Source of the DNA: Petunia secreta | Taxonomy: Eukaryota; Streptophyta; Magnoliopsida; Solanales; Solanaceae | Direction: 5' to 3' | DNA: 64,000 nucleotides | Assembly: GCA_029990175.1 (NCBI GenBank) | Contig: JARKIP010000005.1 | Location: forward strand, 27,847,501 to 27,911,500 | Part shown: positions 24,241 through 34,628 of the stretch, piece by piece | Numbering within the stretch: the stretch's first letter is position 1 | How the letters are laid out: each line of letters begins with the position of its first letter | Position numbers and translations under genes: made by a program | Notes under the pieces: model-generated | Told to the model about the DNA's origin: nothing | Seen by the model: only the letters and a program-made list of their open reading frames with translations | Databases searched by the model: none

Positions 24241-24278
24241 TTCTCCTCCACTCATACTCTCGTTCGTCCTCGAACGAG
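24241..24278 (-). promoter_or_regulatory. X-minus polypurine tract and adjacent hairpin
   Basis: Minus-strand AGTGGAGGAGAA (24252-24241) directly adjoins the LTR start, where the plus-strand primer should lie. Next to it, 24259-24278 is CTCGTTCG-TCCT-CGAACGAG, a perfect 8-bp stem with a 4-nt loop. The same pair occurs in X4 (63062-63099) and, diverged, in X-plus. Confidence 0.8.
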
Positions 24279-25139
24279 CCTAAGTCTAAAGCAAGATTCA
24301 CGCTGATAACAAAAGAACTTGCACGACCTTCATAAACTATCCCACAGAATTATTCTCATGATTACAGAATCAAAATTATAACACGAACAGCGAACTCTTG
24401 GAATAAAACATATGTGAATAATATGATAATATCATTGCCCGTTTTAATCTCACTAAGATGATCCTTCCTCGATCACGAGAAGAGAGTTCTACATTTTTGA
24501 AGCAAACATACACGGAACTTTGAATGGATTAACATGATTCAGCTGATAATCACCTCTTCGATATACCTTTCGATATAGAACAGGTCGATGGAACTAGGAA
24601 TTAACTCACGCTTGATGCAATAGAGGGAACTTTTGAAGTACGTTATCACTACACATTATAGAAGATTTGATGCAAGCTATATTATTTTTACGAACGCACT
24701 ATGCAACATCTCAGTTGATGTTAGTGTTGTTCCGCAAACTCCTTGTGGGAATGTAGTTACTCATATCCTAATGTATGTCAAAGGTTCATCTGAACAGGGT
24801 CTATCATATAAGGATAAGGATCACGCAAATACTACTGAATAGTATGATGCAAACTAGGAATGATCTTTAGACTGAACATCTACTTCAGGGTATTGTCTTT
24901 TGAACTGGAAATATTATGACTTGAAAAAGTTAAAATAAAAGAGACATGTAGTTGGACCATGAGCTGAGTTAGAATACTAGCAACAAAGTTGATTACATGT
25001 GCACTTATAACGCTAAAGTAACTTCTCAAAGAGTTGAGGTGTGAAGGAGATATGCCAATGATGGATGGATGATAAGTTGCACTAGACCTTTAACTCTAAA
25101 TTTTCATGAAGTAAAACAGTGTCAGCATGAGGATCCTGT

Positions 25140-25467
25140 TCTAATTGAATATAGACAGATAGCCAGAAGAAAATCGGAGTCACCATAAAGGGTTACTACT
25201 GACGGTGTTCTCATGTATAAAGATAGACTTTGTGTCCCTGATGTTGCAGATTTACGTGGACAGATTATGATAGAGGCACATTATTCCAAATACACTGTTC
25301 ATCCAGGTTTGACTAAGATGTACCATGATCTTAAACAGATTTATTGGTGGGACGGAATGAAGTGTGACATAGCAGATTTTGTGGCTCAGTGTTCTAATTT
25401 CCAGCAAGTTAAAGTCGTGTCATCTTTCCAGACTTTATGTTTTCAGCAGATAGGTACGTATATATGA
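25140..25467 (+). pseudogene. Reverse-oriented Gypsy integrase zinc-finger fragment inside X-minus
   Basis: The plus strand reads DPVLIEYRQ, then DGVLMYKDRLCVPDVADLRG, IMIEAHYSKYTVHPGLTKMY and DLKQIYWWDGMKCDIADFVAQ, ending CSNFQQVK. This is the linker and H-H-C-C zinc-binding domain of Ty3/Gypsy integrase. The two His are present (EAHYSKYTVH), but the last Cys of C-x2-C is Phe. It runs opposite to X gag, and no RT or catalytic core adjoins it. Confidence 0.85.
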
Positions 25468-25559
25468 TCAGGTTGCCAGCTTTTCTCTAGCATTAATAGA
25501 TTATTAGCGGGTTTAGCAATGATCGACACTCATTCTAGGTTTCTGTCGTGGCCTTAGGT

Positions 25560-25590
25560 TAGGCTGTGACAAAAGTGGTATCAACGTCTT
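25560..25590 (+). other. Foreign LTR-end/PBS junction embedded in X (reverse orientation)
   Basis: GGTTAGGCTGTGACA is followed by AAAGTGGTATCAACG, resembling a Gypsy LTR 3' end (GTCGTGACA) joined to a Met-tRNA PBS (TGGTATCAGAGCC). The matching site in X-plus is 31805-31840 on the minus strand. It is a fossil of another element captured by the X ancestor. Confidence 0.55.
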
Positions 25591-26465
25591 AGGGATTTAG
25601 TATTACCATTCAGTAGAGGAAGACTCCTCCACTTAAAGCACAAACTCATGCAGCTATTTGAATAGGAATATCTATCCTCGCACAGTCTGCTGGACTAAAG
25701 AAGATTTAGCTAAAGTCTGAACGTAGGCAGACCTAAGCTACCAACTACCCTTTCGAGTTGCCAAACAGCTGCACCTCTCGAGTTCACAACTCCATACATT
25801 TTCTATAAGCACCACCGCTGATGGATCAAAGGTCAAATGACTCGTCTCTTTACCCTTAGTAGCCTTGAAAAATAACAATGTGCTTACTCGGCTACCTTGG
25901 CACGCACTCTGGCTCAACGCAGGGAAGATCACAATAGGTTACTGACCGCCTATGTTCACCAGTGCCGAATAAAGAAGAGATGGCAACAGACTGAAGATAG
26001 AAATAATTAGAGGTTTAGGAAGCTTTATTTTTATTTTCCTTATTTGCTTGGCTACCAAAGCTAGACTATTTACGAGTCAAAGTAGCCGAAGAATCGCAAT
26101 TGAAGAAACAGATATTAAATGAGCTTTAAGGAACAAAATCTATTCCAATTTAACCTTCCTATAAAAAGGAAACTCCAAAAATTTACCCAAAAACCCTTTT
26201 ATACCGAGACAAACTCATAGGATAACATGACTTTACTAGCGTTTTGAACCAAGAGGAGATATGTATATCGAATATTACTTACTAATCATTTTGCACCTGA
26301 AGAAACAATGACACTTTCTGATGGTGACGAATAAGAATCCCATTACCCTATCGACACTACATTCTAAAGAGAGGTAGACTGAATGAGGCACCACAAGATG
26401 CCAAGCAAGCAACACCGATACTCACTCACAAATCTCTCATATTTAAATCATATAAACTAGTAGGG

Positions 26466-29056
26466 TGAAACGACCTCGGTCAGTCGTTTCGGAAGTTAGG
26501 ACTCCGATTGACGTGTCGATAATTTTAAAATATTCGTAATGTCCATTAGGAACTGTTTATAAAATTTGACCTAAATCAGACCTCGTTTGGTAGGCACCGG
26601 AAGAAGGTTTCAGTTTTTATTGGCGATAAATATTAAAAAGAGATTTTCGAGCTCGGTTTTGGCGAATGAGCTCCGATTAGAAATCCGAAAGCGCCGTTGG
26701 GTTCGTATGATTATTTATGACATTTATAAACTTTCGAAAGTGAATTTCGATATTTTTCGGCTAGTTTCCGCTAAAATGCCGAAAGTTAAATAATTTGACT
26801 TTTTCTATTTAAATTCGCATCTTGAGTTTCGGGAGTCCAATTTGAGATCCGCCTTAGCGAGTATGTTACATATATTTTGTATAACATGTATGAAAAAGTT
26901 GGAATTATTTCAAATATGGTAGGGTACCGTTTGAATTTTTACCGTAACAACGAATTTTAAAAGAAAAAAGAAAAAAAAGAAGAGAAAAGACGAAACACTA
27001 AAAGACAAAACAAAAAAATGAAAATAGAAGTGACCTGAGAGGCGGTGGACTTTGTCCAAGGCCTTTATATTGAAGATGAAGAGAAACATATACAGAAACA
27101 AAACGATTCAGAAGCAGAGAAAAAGAAATGGCGCAGAAATGGAAAAAAATGCCAGAAAATGAGAAAAGAGGTCGGAGAAAAGTAGAATTTTTACCCTGAA
27201 ACAATCAGGTAATGATCCTAATATATTATTTGAGTTTATTACGTGTGTTTGAATATGTTTTAACGGTAAAACTTGGAATATTATACACCGTTTTAATAAG
27301 TTCAATTAATAGTTTAAAGGGTCAAATGGACCCCAATAACGAAATTGATTATATATTCGTACTCAGTGAGTTATGGGCAATATATAAATATAATTTATTT
27401 AGGGTTTGGTCATGTGACCTTAAACCCTGTATATAGGCCTGACATGCGTATTGCCTATGCGAATAGGGTATCAGGTTCCTACCTGGATTGCCCTAAGATG
27501 TGAGGAATGAAGCCTTTAGCCTAAATTGATATAATTTTCTGCTTATTGAATAGAGTGGGATCGTTTGGCAAGGAAACCAAAGGATAAAGCGGTTGTTGAT
27601 TAGCCGTACTAACTTTTGGAAGAGGTAAGTGTTTATATCCATTTCTTTAAAGGCTCCTGGCCTTGTGGATTTTCTACCACATGTTCCTTACGTGTGTAGC
27701 TGCCGATAGGCGTACTCATTACGCCTTAGCTTTGGATTTACATTGTATATTATATATTATATGTTATGTCTGGTTGTTGGTATTGCATTGAGGATTTGAG
27801 CATTGTACTCTGGCTATGAGTTGGCATCTACTTCCCGGCTGTCGATGAGAGTCCCGCACCGGTGAAGGGTTATTATTGCATCACATTGCATTCATATGCA
27901 TTATATGTCATTCATATGCATTACATTGCATATCATATTGCGTGCAGGAGTATTCCGCCCCAGGAGCAGGAGTATTCCGCTCCATTGTATCATATTGAGG
28001 GTAGGAGTATTTTGCCCCAGGAGCAGGAGTATTCCGCTCCATTGTATCATATTGAGGGTATAAGGATTCCACCCCAGGAGAGTGCAGGAGTATTCCGCCT
28101 CAGCTTTACATTATATCGGATGCAGGAGTATTCCGCCCCAAGAGAGTGCAGGAGTATTCCGCCTCTGGTTTATATTATATCGAGTGCAGGAGTATTACGC
28201 TCCAGTTGGTTATCAGATTGGATTTCCCTCGAATGCAGGAGTATTCCGCTTTGGGATGGGATTACGGGCACATGTGCCCCTTTGCATCAAATTTCATTTC
28301 ATTTAATTTCATTTCATCTCATTTCATTTCATTTCATACTATTGTGTAAACTTGTGGTACATAACTATTGTCTTGCTCATATGTGCATTGCTTATTTGTT
28401 GATATATTTCTTGCTCATATCCCTAGTTGAGTTTATGGTTTCATACGCGTTCCCGGTTGTTAATGAGTTTGTCATTCCATATGCGTTTCTAGTTATTATC
28501 TGGCTCCACCTTTTCATAATTTAAATAAGAGGAATTTGGTTTATCTATTTCTTTTCTCCCTGGCTAGCTATCCTATCCTTTGAGGTGGCTAGTCTGCTCC
28601 ACTTATTGAGTCCTTTTGACTCACCGTTGTTTGTTGTTTGTTTCTTGTCTATCTATTTCGTTTCGGTAGGTTCGCTCCAGGATTGAGTTCGCCACGTTGT
28701 GAAGGAGCGAAGACGACTTCAGCTGTCAGGGTGAGCCAGCTTTTATTCCGGATGGCCACCAGTTTATTTGTTATCATTTCAGTTGCATTTGTTCCTTTCA
28801 GGAGGTATCTGTCTATTTTTGTACTCTTAGATGTCTAGTCTGGATAGCCCTAAACCTAGCATGTTGGGTAATCAGCTGTAATTTCTTTTGTACAACTTAG
28901 AGGTATCAGTGTGTCTGTATTTTTTTTTTTTAGTCTTGTCCTTATTTATGAATTATTATATTTATTTTCTTAATTTTATTGGTAAAGGTTTGCCCGACGG
29001 GTCTAGGGGAGGATGTCGGGTGCCCGCATGGCCTAACCGGATTTCGGGTCGTGTCA
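26466..29056 (+). repeat. X-plus 5' LTR (2591 bp)
   Basis: It starts TGAAACGACC and ends GGTCGTGTCA. The first bases form an 8-bp hairpin (GAAACGAC, loop CTCGGTCA, GTCGTTTC). The GGAGTATTCC array is at about 27945-28250. The PBS-like TTGGTATCA follows at 29058, but its 3' half is mutated (AAAAAG for GAGCC). Confidence 0.92.
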
Positions 29057-29241
29057 GTTGGTATCAAAAAGTCTATCCAAACTAACACAGTGTCTAGTAG
29101 AGTCTCGCTGATGGGTAAGTAGACGTCCGTACTTATCTACGAGAGGCTATGATGGCATTTAGGAAGTTTCACTTCCTTCTTTTCTGATCGTGCGTCGGTC
29201 TAGGATTCAAAAGTATTTTCGTTAATTCGTTTGTGGTAATT

Positions 29242-30672
29242 ATGAACCCTCGTACGACTAATCAGCAAACGGAAGGAGTTCAGGACGAAGTAGTCTAGCC
29301 TGGGGCTAGAGCTACTCAAGCCCCGAGAGTTGTGGATTGTGCAGAAGATCCAGTTTCGCAGGCCCCAGCTGTACGAGCTCGCGATGGGCAAGGGAGCAGG
29401 GCCTTGTGGTTCCCTTGGTTCTCTACGATGCTTTTACGAGAATCTGGGCACCACAGATACCACAACAACCTATTATTCGCTAGGCAGCTTATCAGGTTGC
29501 CACAGATGCAGATGTTCAGACTTAGAGAGTTCTTGTTCCAGTTCCAGTTCCTGATGTTGCCCCAGTAAATTATGTTCCAGAGGCAGCATGTGTTTTGCCA
29601 CTAATTATTCTGGTTGGTTAGCTAGCCCAAGTAATAGCTCGGTCCGAGTGTCCGAAGATGCTGTATGATTTTATCTGGTTGAACCTTCCGATATTTTCAA
29701 GCCATGCATCAGATAATCCCTGTGTAAGTTTTTTTTAAAATAAAATGATGTCAGCGTATCCTTCAGGCTCTGGATTATATCGAGCGGTATGGTGTTGTTT
29801 ATTCTTCTTTCCAGTTTCAAGGGTCCAACGTTGAATCGATGGGCCTCTCTCTCTTATTAGCTAACTTGGTTCGATTTTTCTTCTAGATTCATGGAAAAGT
29901 TCCTTTCGAGTAGCGAGCGAGATGAAAAGTGTTGCCAGTTTGAGTGGATTGGACAGGGTAGCCTGTTGGTGTTTCAGAGTATAAGATTGAATTTTATAGA
30001 ATGGCTGAATATGTATTAGAACTAGTCCATGAGCCTTTCGAGAGATTCAAATATTTATTGGTGACCTTTCTCCTTCCTTGAGATCCCAGATGACTCGAAA
30101 AATTGAGGTTGGGACTTCATTTGATGTTGTTGTTGATATTGCTCAGAGGTATTAGGCATACCATAAGTTAGAGCGGGAAGAGTTAGAGCAGGAGAGCTAG
30201 AGATCCTACGGCCCTGGTGGGCACCATACCTCCTTTGGAGGTGAGAGTTCTGATTATTTTGGGAGGTCACCTTCAAGGTTATCTCAGCTTGTGTCACACG
30301 ATTCATAGAGTGCGCCAATAGTTCGTCAATATCAGACTCAGTTTTTCCCTTTGTAACTATCAACAACCTGTTCCGCTTCCATTTTCATTGAAAATGTGGT
30401 ATCATTGTCATGAGTCTGGCTATTCTTTGAGGAGTTTTTCCTTACTCCGTCAAGTAGGCAGTTTTCTTTTCTCTTGTCATCAGGCATCTGCGCAGTTGCA
30501 GGGGATTTTTTTTAGATCTCAATCAGCAAAAGAAATGCCACCATCGGGTAGAGGTCGAGAGCGTGGTGGTAGTGGTTCTTCTAGAAGTAATTATCAGGGT
30601 AGTGGCTCGACTCAGCTGCAGAGGCAGTTTTATGAACTACCTGTCGGCAGGATGCTGAGGTATCCGATGTAG
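29242..30672 (+). pseudogene. X-plus gag remnant
   Basis: ATG 29242 begins MNPRTTNQQTEGVQDEVV, then TAG at 29296. The same frame continues with PGARATQAPRVVDCAEDPVS. Further gag-like pieces appear in other frames: a YDFIWLNLPIF block (29662-29700), a block near 29970-30050, and at 30388-30672 an open stretch with a decayed zinc knuckle (YHCHESGYSLRS, where a CX2CX4HX4C motif is expected) followed by a Gln/Ser/Arg-rich tail. X-minus carries the equivalent on its minus strand. The pattern is that of a Ty3/Gypsy gag with many breaks. No protease or RT follows. Confidence 0.7.
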
Positions 30673-32664
30673 TAGGCCCTGGGATTTCTTTTTCTCTTAA
30701 ATGTGAGTAACATTTTATTATTTTGATCGATCTAGAAATGGCGTGTCTTATCATGTTTCGATGGTTTCCTTGGATGTCGTTTCTATTAATAATCGATTGC
30801 GATAGAGGGGTGATCTTCTGATACGATTTATTCCTGGCATTTATGATGACCCTACTAGTTTATCTAGTCTAAATATGAGAGATTTGGCAGCAAGTGTTGG
30901 TATTGTCTGCCTGGCATCTTGTTGTTCCATCTTTTGTTATTATGTCAAATCAGTTTACCTCCCTCGTCGGAATTCATTGTTGGTAGGATAATGGGATCCT
31001 AATTCGTTACCTTCAGAAAGTGTTATTGTTTCTTTCGATGTAAAGTGGTTAGTAAGTATTACTTGATCTATGTGTCTCCTCTTGGTTCGAGACGCTAGTA
31101 GAGTCATGTTATTCTATAAGTTTGTCTCGGTATAAAAGATTTTTCTGGTAATTGTCGGAGTTTCCTTTTTATAGGAAGGTTAAATTGACACAAATTTTGT
31201 TCCATAAAGCTCATTTAATATCTCTTTCTTCAATTGCGATTCTTCGGTTAGCCTGACTCATAAGTAGTCTAGCTCTGGCAGCCAAGCAAATAAGAACATG
31301 ACCTTCCTGAAGCTCTAATTATTTCTATCCTCGATCCATTTCCATTTCTTCTTCGTCCGGCACTAGTGAGCTTGGGCGATTGGTAGCCACTTGTGACGTT
31401 CCCTGTGTTGAGCCAGAGTATGTGTTATTGTAGCCGGGTAAGCATATTATTGTTTTGGATATCAGTTTATCCGGGTATCCATTCCCATGTATAGTATAGT
31501 GCTGGTTCTGTTTTTGCGGATCATCCAGTTTCAGGGGAAACTCTGCCGAAATTTTTATATTGAACTACCATCCATCAGGCGGTGGTGTTTACGGCAAAGG
31601 TATGGAGTTGTGAACTTGAGAGTTGCAGCTGTTTGGCAACTCGAAAGGGCAGTTGGTAGCTTAGGTCTGCCTACGTTCAGCTTTTAGCTAAATCTTCTTT
31701 AGTCCAGCAGACTGTGCGAGGATAGTTATTCCTGTTCAAATGGCTGCATGAGTTTGTGCTGGAAGAGTCTTCCTCCAAATACTGAATGGTAATATTAAAT
31801 CTCTGAGGTGTTGATACAACTTTTCTCACGACCCAAAGTAAGGCCACGGCAAAAATCTACAATGAGTGTCGATCATTGCTAAACCCACTAATAATCTATT
31901 AATGACAGAGATAAGCTGGTAACCTGATCATATATACGTACCTATCTGCTGAAAGCATAAAGTCTGGAAAGATGACACGACTTTAACTTGCTGGCCATTA
32001 GAACATTGAGCCACAAATTCTGCTATGTCACACTTCATTCCATCCCACTAATAAATCTTCTCAAGATCATGGTACATCTTAGTCGAACCTAGATGAACAG
32101 TGTATTTGGAATAATGTGCCTCTATCATAATCTGTCCACGTAAATCTGCAACATCAGGAACACAAAGTCTATCTTTATACATGGAAACACCGTCAGTAGT
32201 AAACCTGTATGGTGACTGTCTGTATTCAACTAGAACTGGATCCTCATACTGACGCTGTTATACTTCATGGAAATTTATAGTTAAAGGTCTAGTGCAGCTT
32301 GTCGACAATCCATCATTGGTGTGTAGATCTCTTTCACACCTCAACTCTTTAAGAAGTTACTTTAACATTATAAGTGAACATGTAATTAACTTTATTGCTG
32401 GTATTCTGCCTCGGCTCATGGTCCAACTACATGTCTCTTGTATTTTCACTTTTCCAAGTCATAATATTCAATTCAAAGACAATACCCTGAAGTAGATGTT
32501 CAGTCTGAAGATCATTCCTGGTCTGCATCATACTATCTAGTATTATTTGCATGATCCTTATCATTATATGATAGACCCTGTTCAGATGAACCTTTGACAT
32601 ACATTAGGATATGAGTAACTACATTCCCACAAGGAGCTTGCGGAACAACACTAACATCAGCTGA
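30673..32664 (+). other. X-plus internal region up to the Gypsy-3 insertion
   Basis: No coding frame runs in the element's orientation. On the minus strand at about 32210-31950 lies the same integrase zinc-finger fragment as in X-minus. Here the last Cys is Gly (CSNGQQVK) instead of Phe, so the two copies lost it separately. The foreign LTR/PBS junction is at 31805-31840. Sequence matches X-minus 26465-24700 in reverse complement. Confidence 0.75.
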
Positions 32665-33380
32665 TGATAAGACCCAAACCCCCACAAGACCCTTCACTCG
32701 GAGCCAAGCTAAGGACATCCAAGGAGTACACCTACACTTGATGAGGAAGGGCCTAGAAGAAGGAAGCGATTGGAAGCCGTTTCGAGTGATTAGAGCACAA
32801 GAGGAGCAGCCCAGTGCTTTGGGCGCTCCGCCTGAAAAACCAGGCGCTCTGCCTGAGGGAGCCTAGGCCTGGGCGCTCCGCCCAAACTCTGGGCGCCCCG
32901 CCTAGGCCACCCCACTGCTCAAGAGCTTGGGCGCTCCGCCCAAAACGCTGAAGGGTGAATTCCTAGCTAGTGTTAAGACTATTTTGACCCTACGTGGTCC
33001 TATGTTTCTAAGCCTAAGTGTGGGCATAGTAGACCTTTCATATGGTGTCTAAAAACACCTATAAATAGCTAGTTGTCTTATTATTTTCAGTAGCTTACCT
33101 TTGATGAAAAACAAACACTTGTGTTGAAGAGTTGAACTCTTATTGAATGAAAAACCTTGAATTGGGAGTTGTTCTTCCTCTACCGGATCTAGTTGAATTC
33201 GAATCCCCCCCGACCATTCTACTTGCGTGCTCACGTTAGCTCGAGGGTAGTTTCCTAGCGTAGGTGTTCTTGACCTCCTCTCGGGGTGTAACGGAACAAG
33301 TTCTTCGTTGCTACTTGAGATTTGTGACCGAGATACGTCTCGTTCTTATCCTTTTTATTTTCCGCATTTGATTCTTATCA
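32665..33380 (+). repeat. Gypsy-3 5' LTR (716 bp)
   Basis: It has terminal TGATAAGA/TCTTATCA. Five GC-rich hairpin units of the GGCGCTCCGCC type lie at about 32826-32945. A TATA box, TATAAATA, is at 33060-33067. A GAACAAGTTCTTC region precedes the 3' end. Confidence 0.95.
33060..33067 (+). promoter_or_regulatory. TATA box of Gypsy-3 5' LTR
   Basis: CCTATAAATAG, with an identical copy at 39978-39985 in the 3' LTR. It is the only TATA match in the LTR, about 320 bp before its end. Confidence 0.75.
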
Positions 33381-33383
33381 GTT

Positions 33384-33395
33384 TGGTATCAGAGC
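33384..33395 (+). promoter_or_regulatory. Primer binding site of Gypsy-3
   Basis: TGGTATCAGAGC, 3 nt after the LTR, is complementary to initiator Met-tRNA. Confidence 0.92.
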
Positions 33396-34628
33396 AAAGT
33401 TCGGATATCGTCCCTACGAACCCCGACCCTTGATTCTTCGTGCCTAGTATCTTCTTTTAATTTTCTTGTTGAAGTTATTGGGAAAAAGAAAATTACAAAA
33501 AAAATTGAAAAATTCAAAAATTCAAAAATTGGTGTAACTTTTTGGTGTTTGTGATTCTTGAAGTGGGTGTTATAGATTATCGATCCTTGTTGAAAACTTG
33601 ACGATTGGGTACCAAATTTGTTGGGATTGGATTGAATTGGAAATTGAAAACCCCAATTGTTGTTAAACCCTACCAAACCCTTGTTCTTGAGAAAATTGAT
33701 TGATTTTGGGTTGTGTGTTAATGGGGTTTTGGAATTGATTATTGGGGATTGATCTCTATTGAAAACCGAACAATTTGCAACAAGAATCGTGTGATTCGGA
33801 GTTCGGTAACATAGTTTTTGGAGAATCGAAACCCACTTTTGAACCTCAAAACCCATGTTGAAACCCCAAACTTGAAAACTTTGAATCTTGTTTGAGCCTT
33901 ATTTGTTGGTTGTTTGGGTGTTAAATTGATTGGGGGGATTGTAGGTTGGATCAAGGAGCAACTTTGGGTACCTTGGATTTGGCCAAAACACCTTGGAATC
34001 GGCCTAGAAATTGGATTGAAAACGAAGAACACGGAGTGAAAAACCCAGGTGTGCTTCGTCCAGGCGCTCCGCCTAAAGTTTGGGCGCCCCGCCTGACTTG
34101 TTCTTGCCCCAGGCGCTCCGCCTAAACCCCAGGCGCTCCGCCTGCCCGACCTCACTGCACCAATTTGCCAGGCGCTCCGCCCCTTGCCTTGGGCGCTCCG
34201 CCTAACATCCTGAAGGGTTGTTTTTGGGTAGTTTCTTCTAGGTTGCTTGTTCTTTGTTGCCTAATCTCTTAGTAGTGCCTATCTAAGTAATCTTTCTACT
34301 TAATTAGCACTAATCTTTCATTGCTTTTAGGTTGATTCGTGCATTAGTTGGAGAGTAGAATTCCAAGAAGAATCCTAGACTCTTTTTGATTCAAGTCCTC
34401 ACTTCAAAGTGCCTAGCTTTCATTGAGTCCTATTAACTCCACTCACCCCGGAGTGTGCTTGACTCGTGAATAGCTTGGTTGAGTTGAGGAATTGCTACTC
34501 ATCTACGTGAAGCTTTGGAACCACAAGTCGAGTGAAATACCCACCGTCACTAAACGAGAGAGCCGAGTGATCTCAAGTGAGGGAGTGTGTGAGGTTGTTT
34601 ACTAACGTTTGCTACTTGTGTAGGTACA
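33396..34628 (+). other. Gypsy-3 leader (untranslated), with hairpin array
   Basis: The 1.23 kb between PBS and gag has no gag-like frame. It holds six GGCGCTCCGCC-type units at about 34060-34205 that match those in the LTRs. ACTTGTGTAG just before the ATG could act as a 3' splice site, so leader splicing is possible. Long minus-strand ORFs here (33389-34155) have no support. Confidence 0.7.

Larger units (their letters stand above)
24279..26465 (-). other. X-minus internal region, 3' half (non-coding for X)
   Basis: No gag- or pol-like frame was found in the element's own orientation. On the plus strand it carries the foreign Gypsy pieces annotated separately (25140-25467, 25560-25590). The rest lacks recognisable domains. 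It is the reverse complement of about 30850-32660 and 40303-40735 in X-plus. Confidence 0.7.

Noticed and set aside
27862..28524. Long ORFs rich in EYSAS/GVFRP repeats over X LTR arrays (also near 16374, 22415, 42282, 45463, 61040)
   Set aside because: They are translations of the GGAGTATTCC minisatellite. Open frames occur in several frames and on both strands, and they differ between copies.
33389..34155. Two long minus-strand ORFs in the Gypsy-3 leader
   Set aside because: They are antisense to the element's leader, have no domains, and share no frame with gag-pol.
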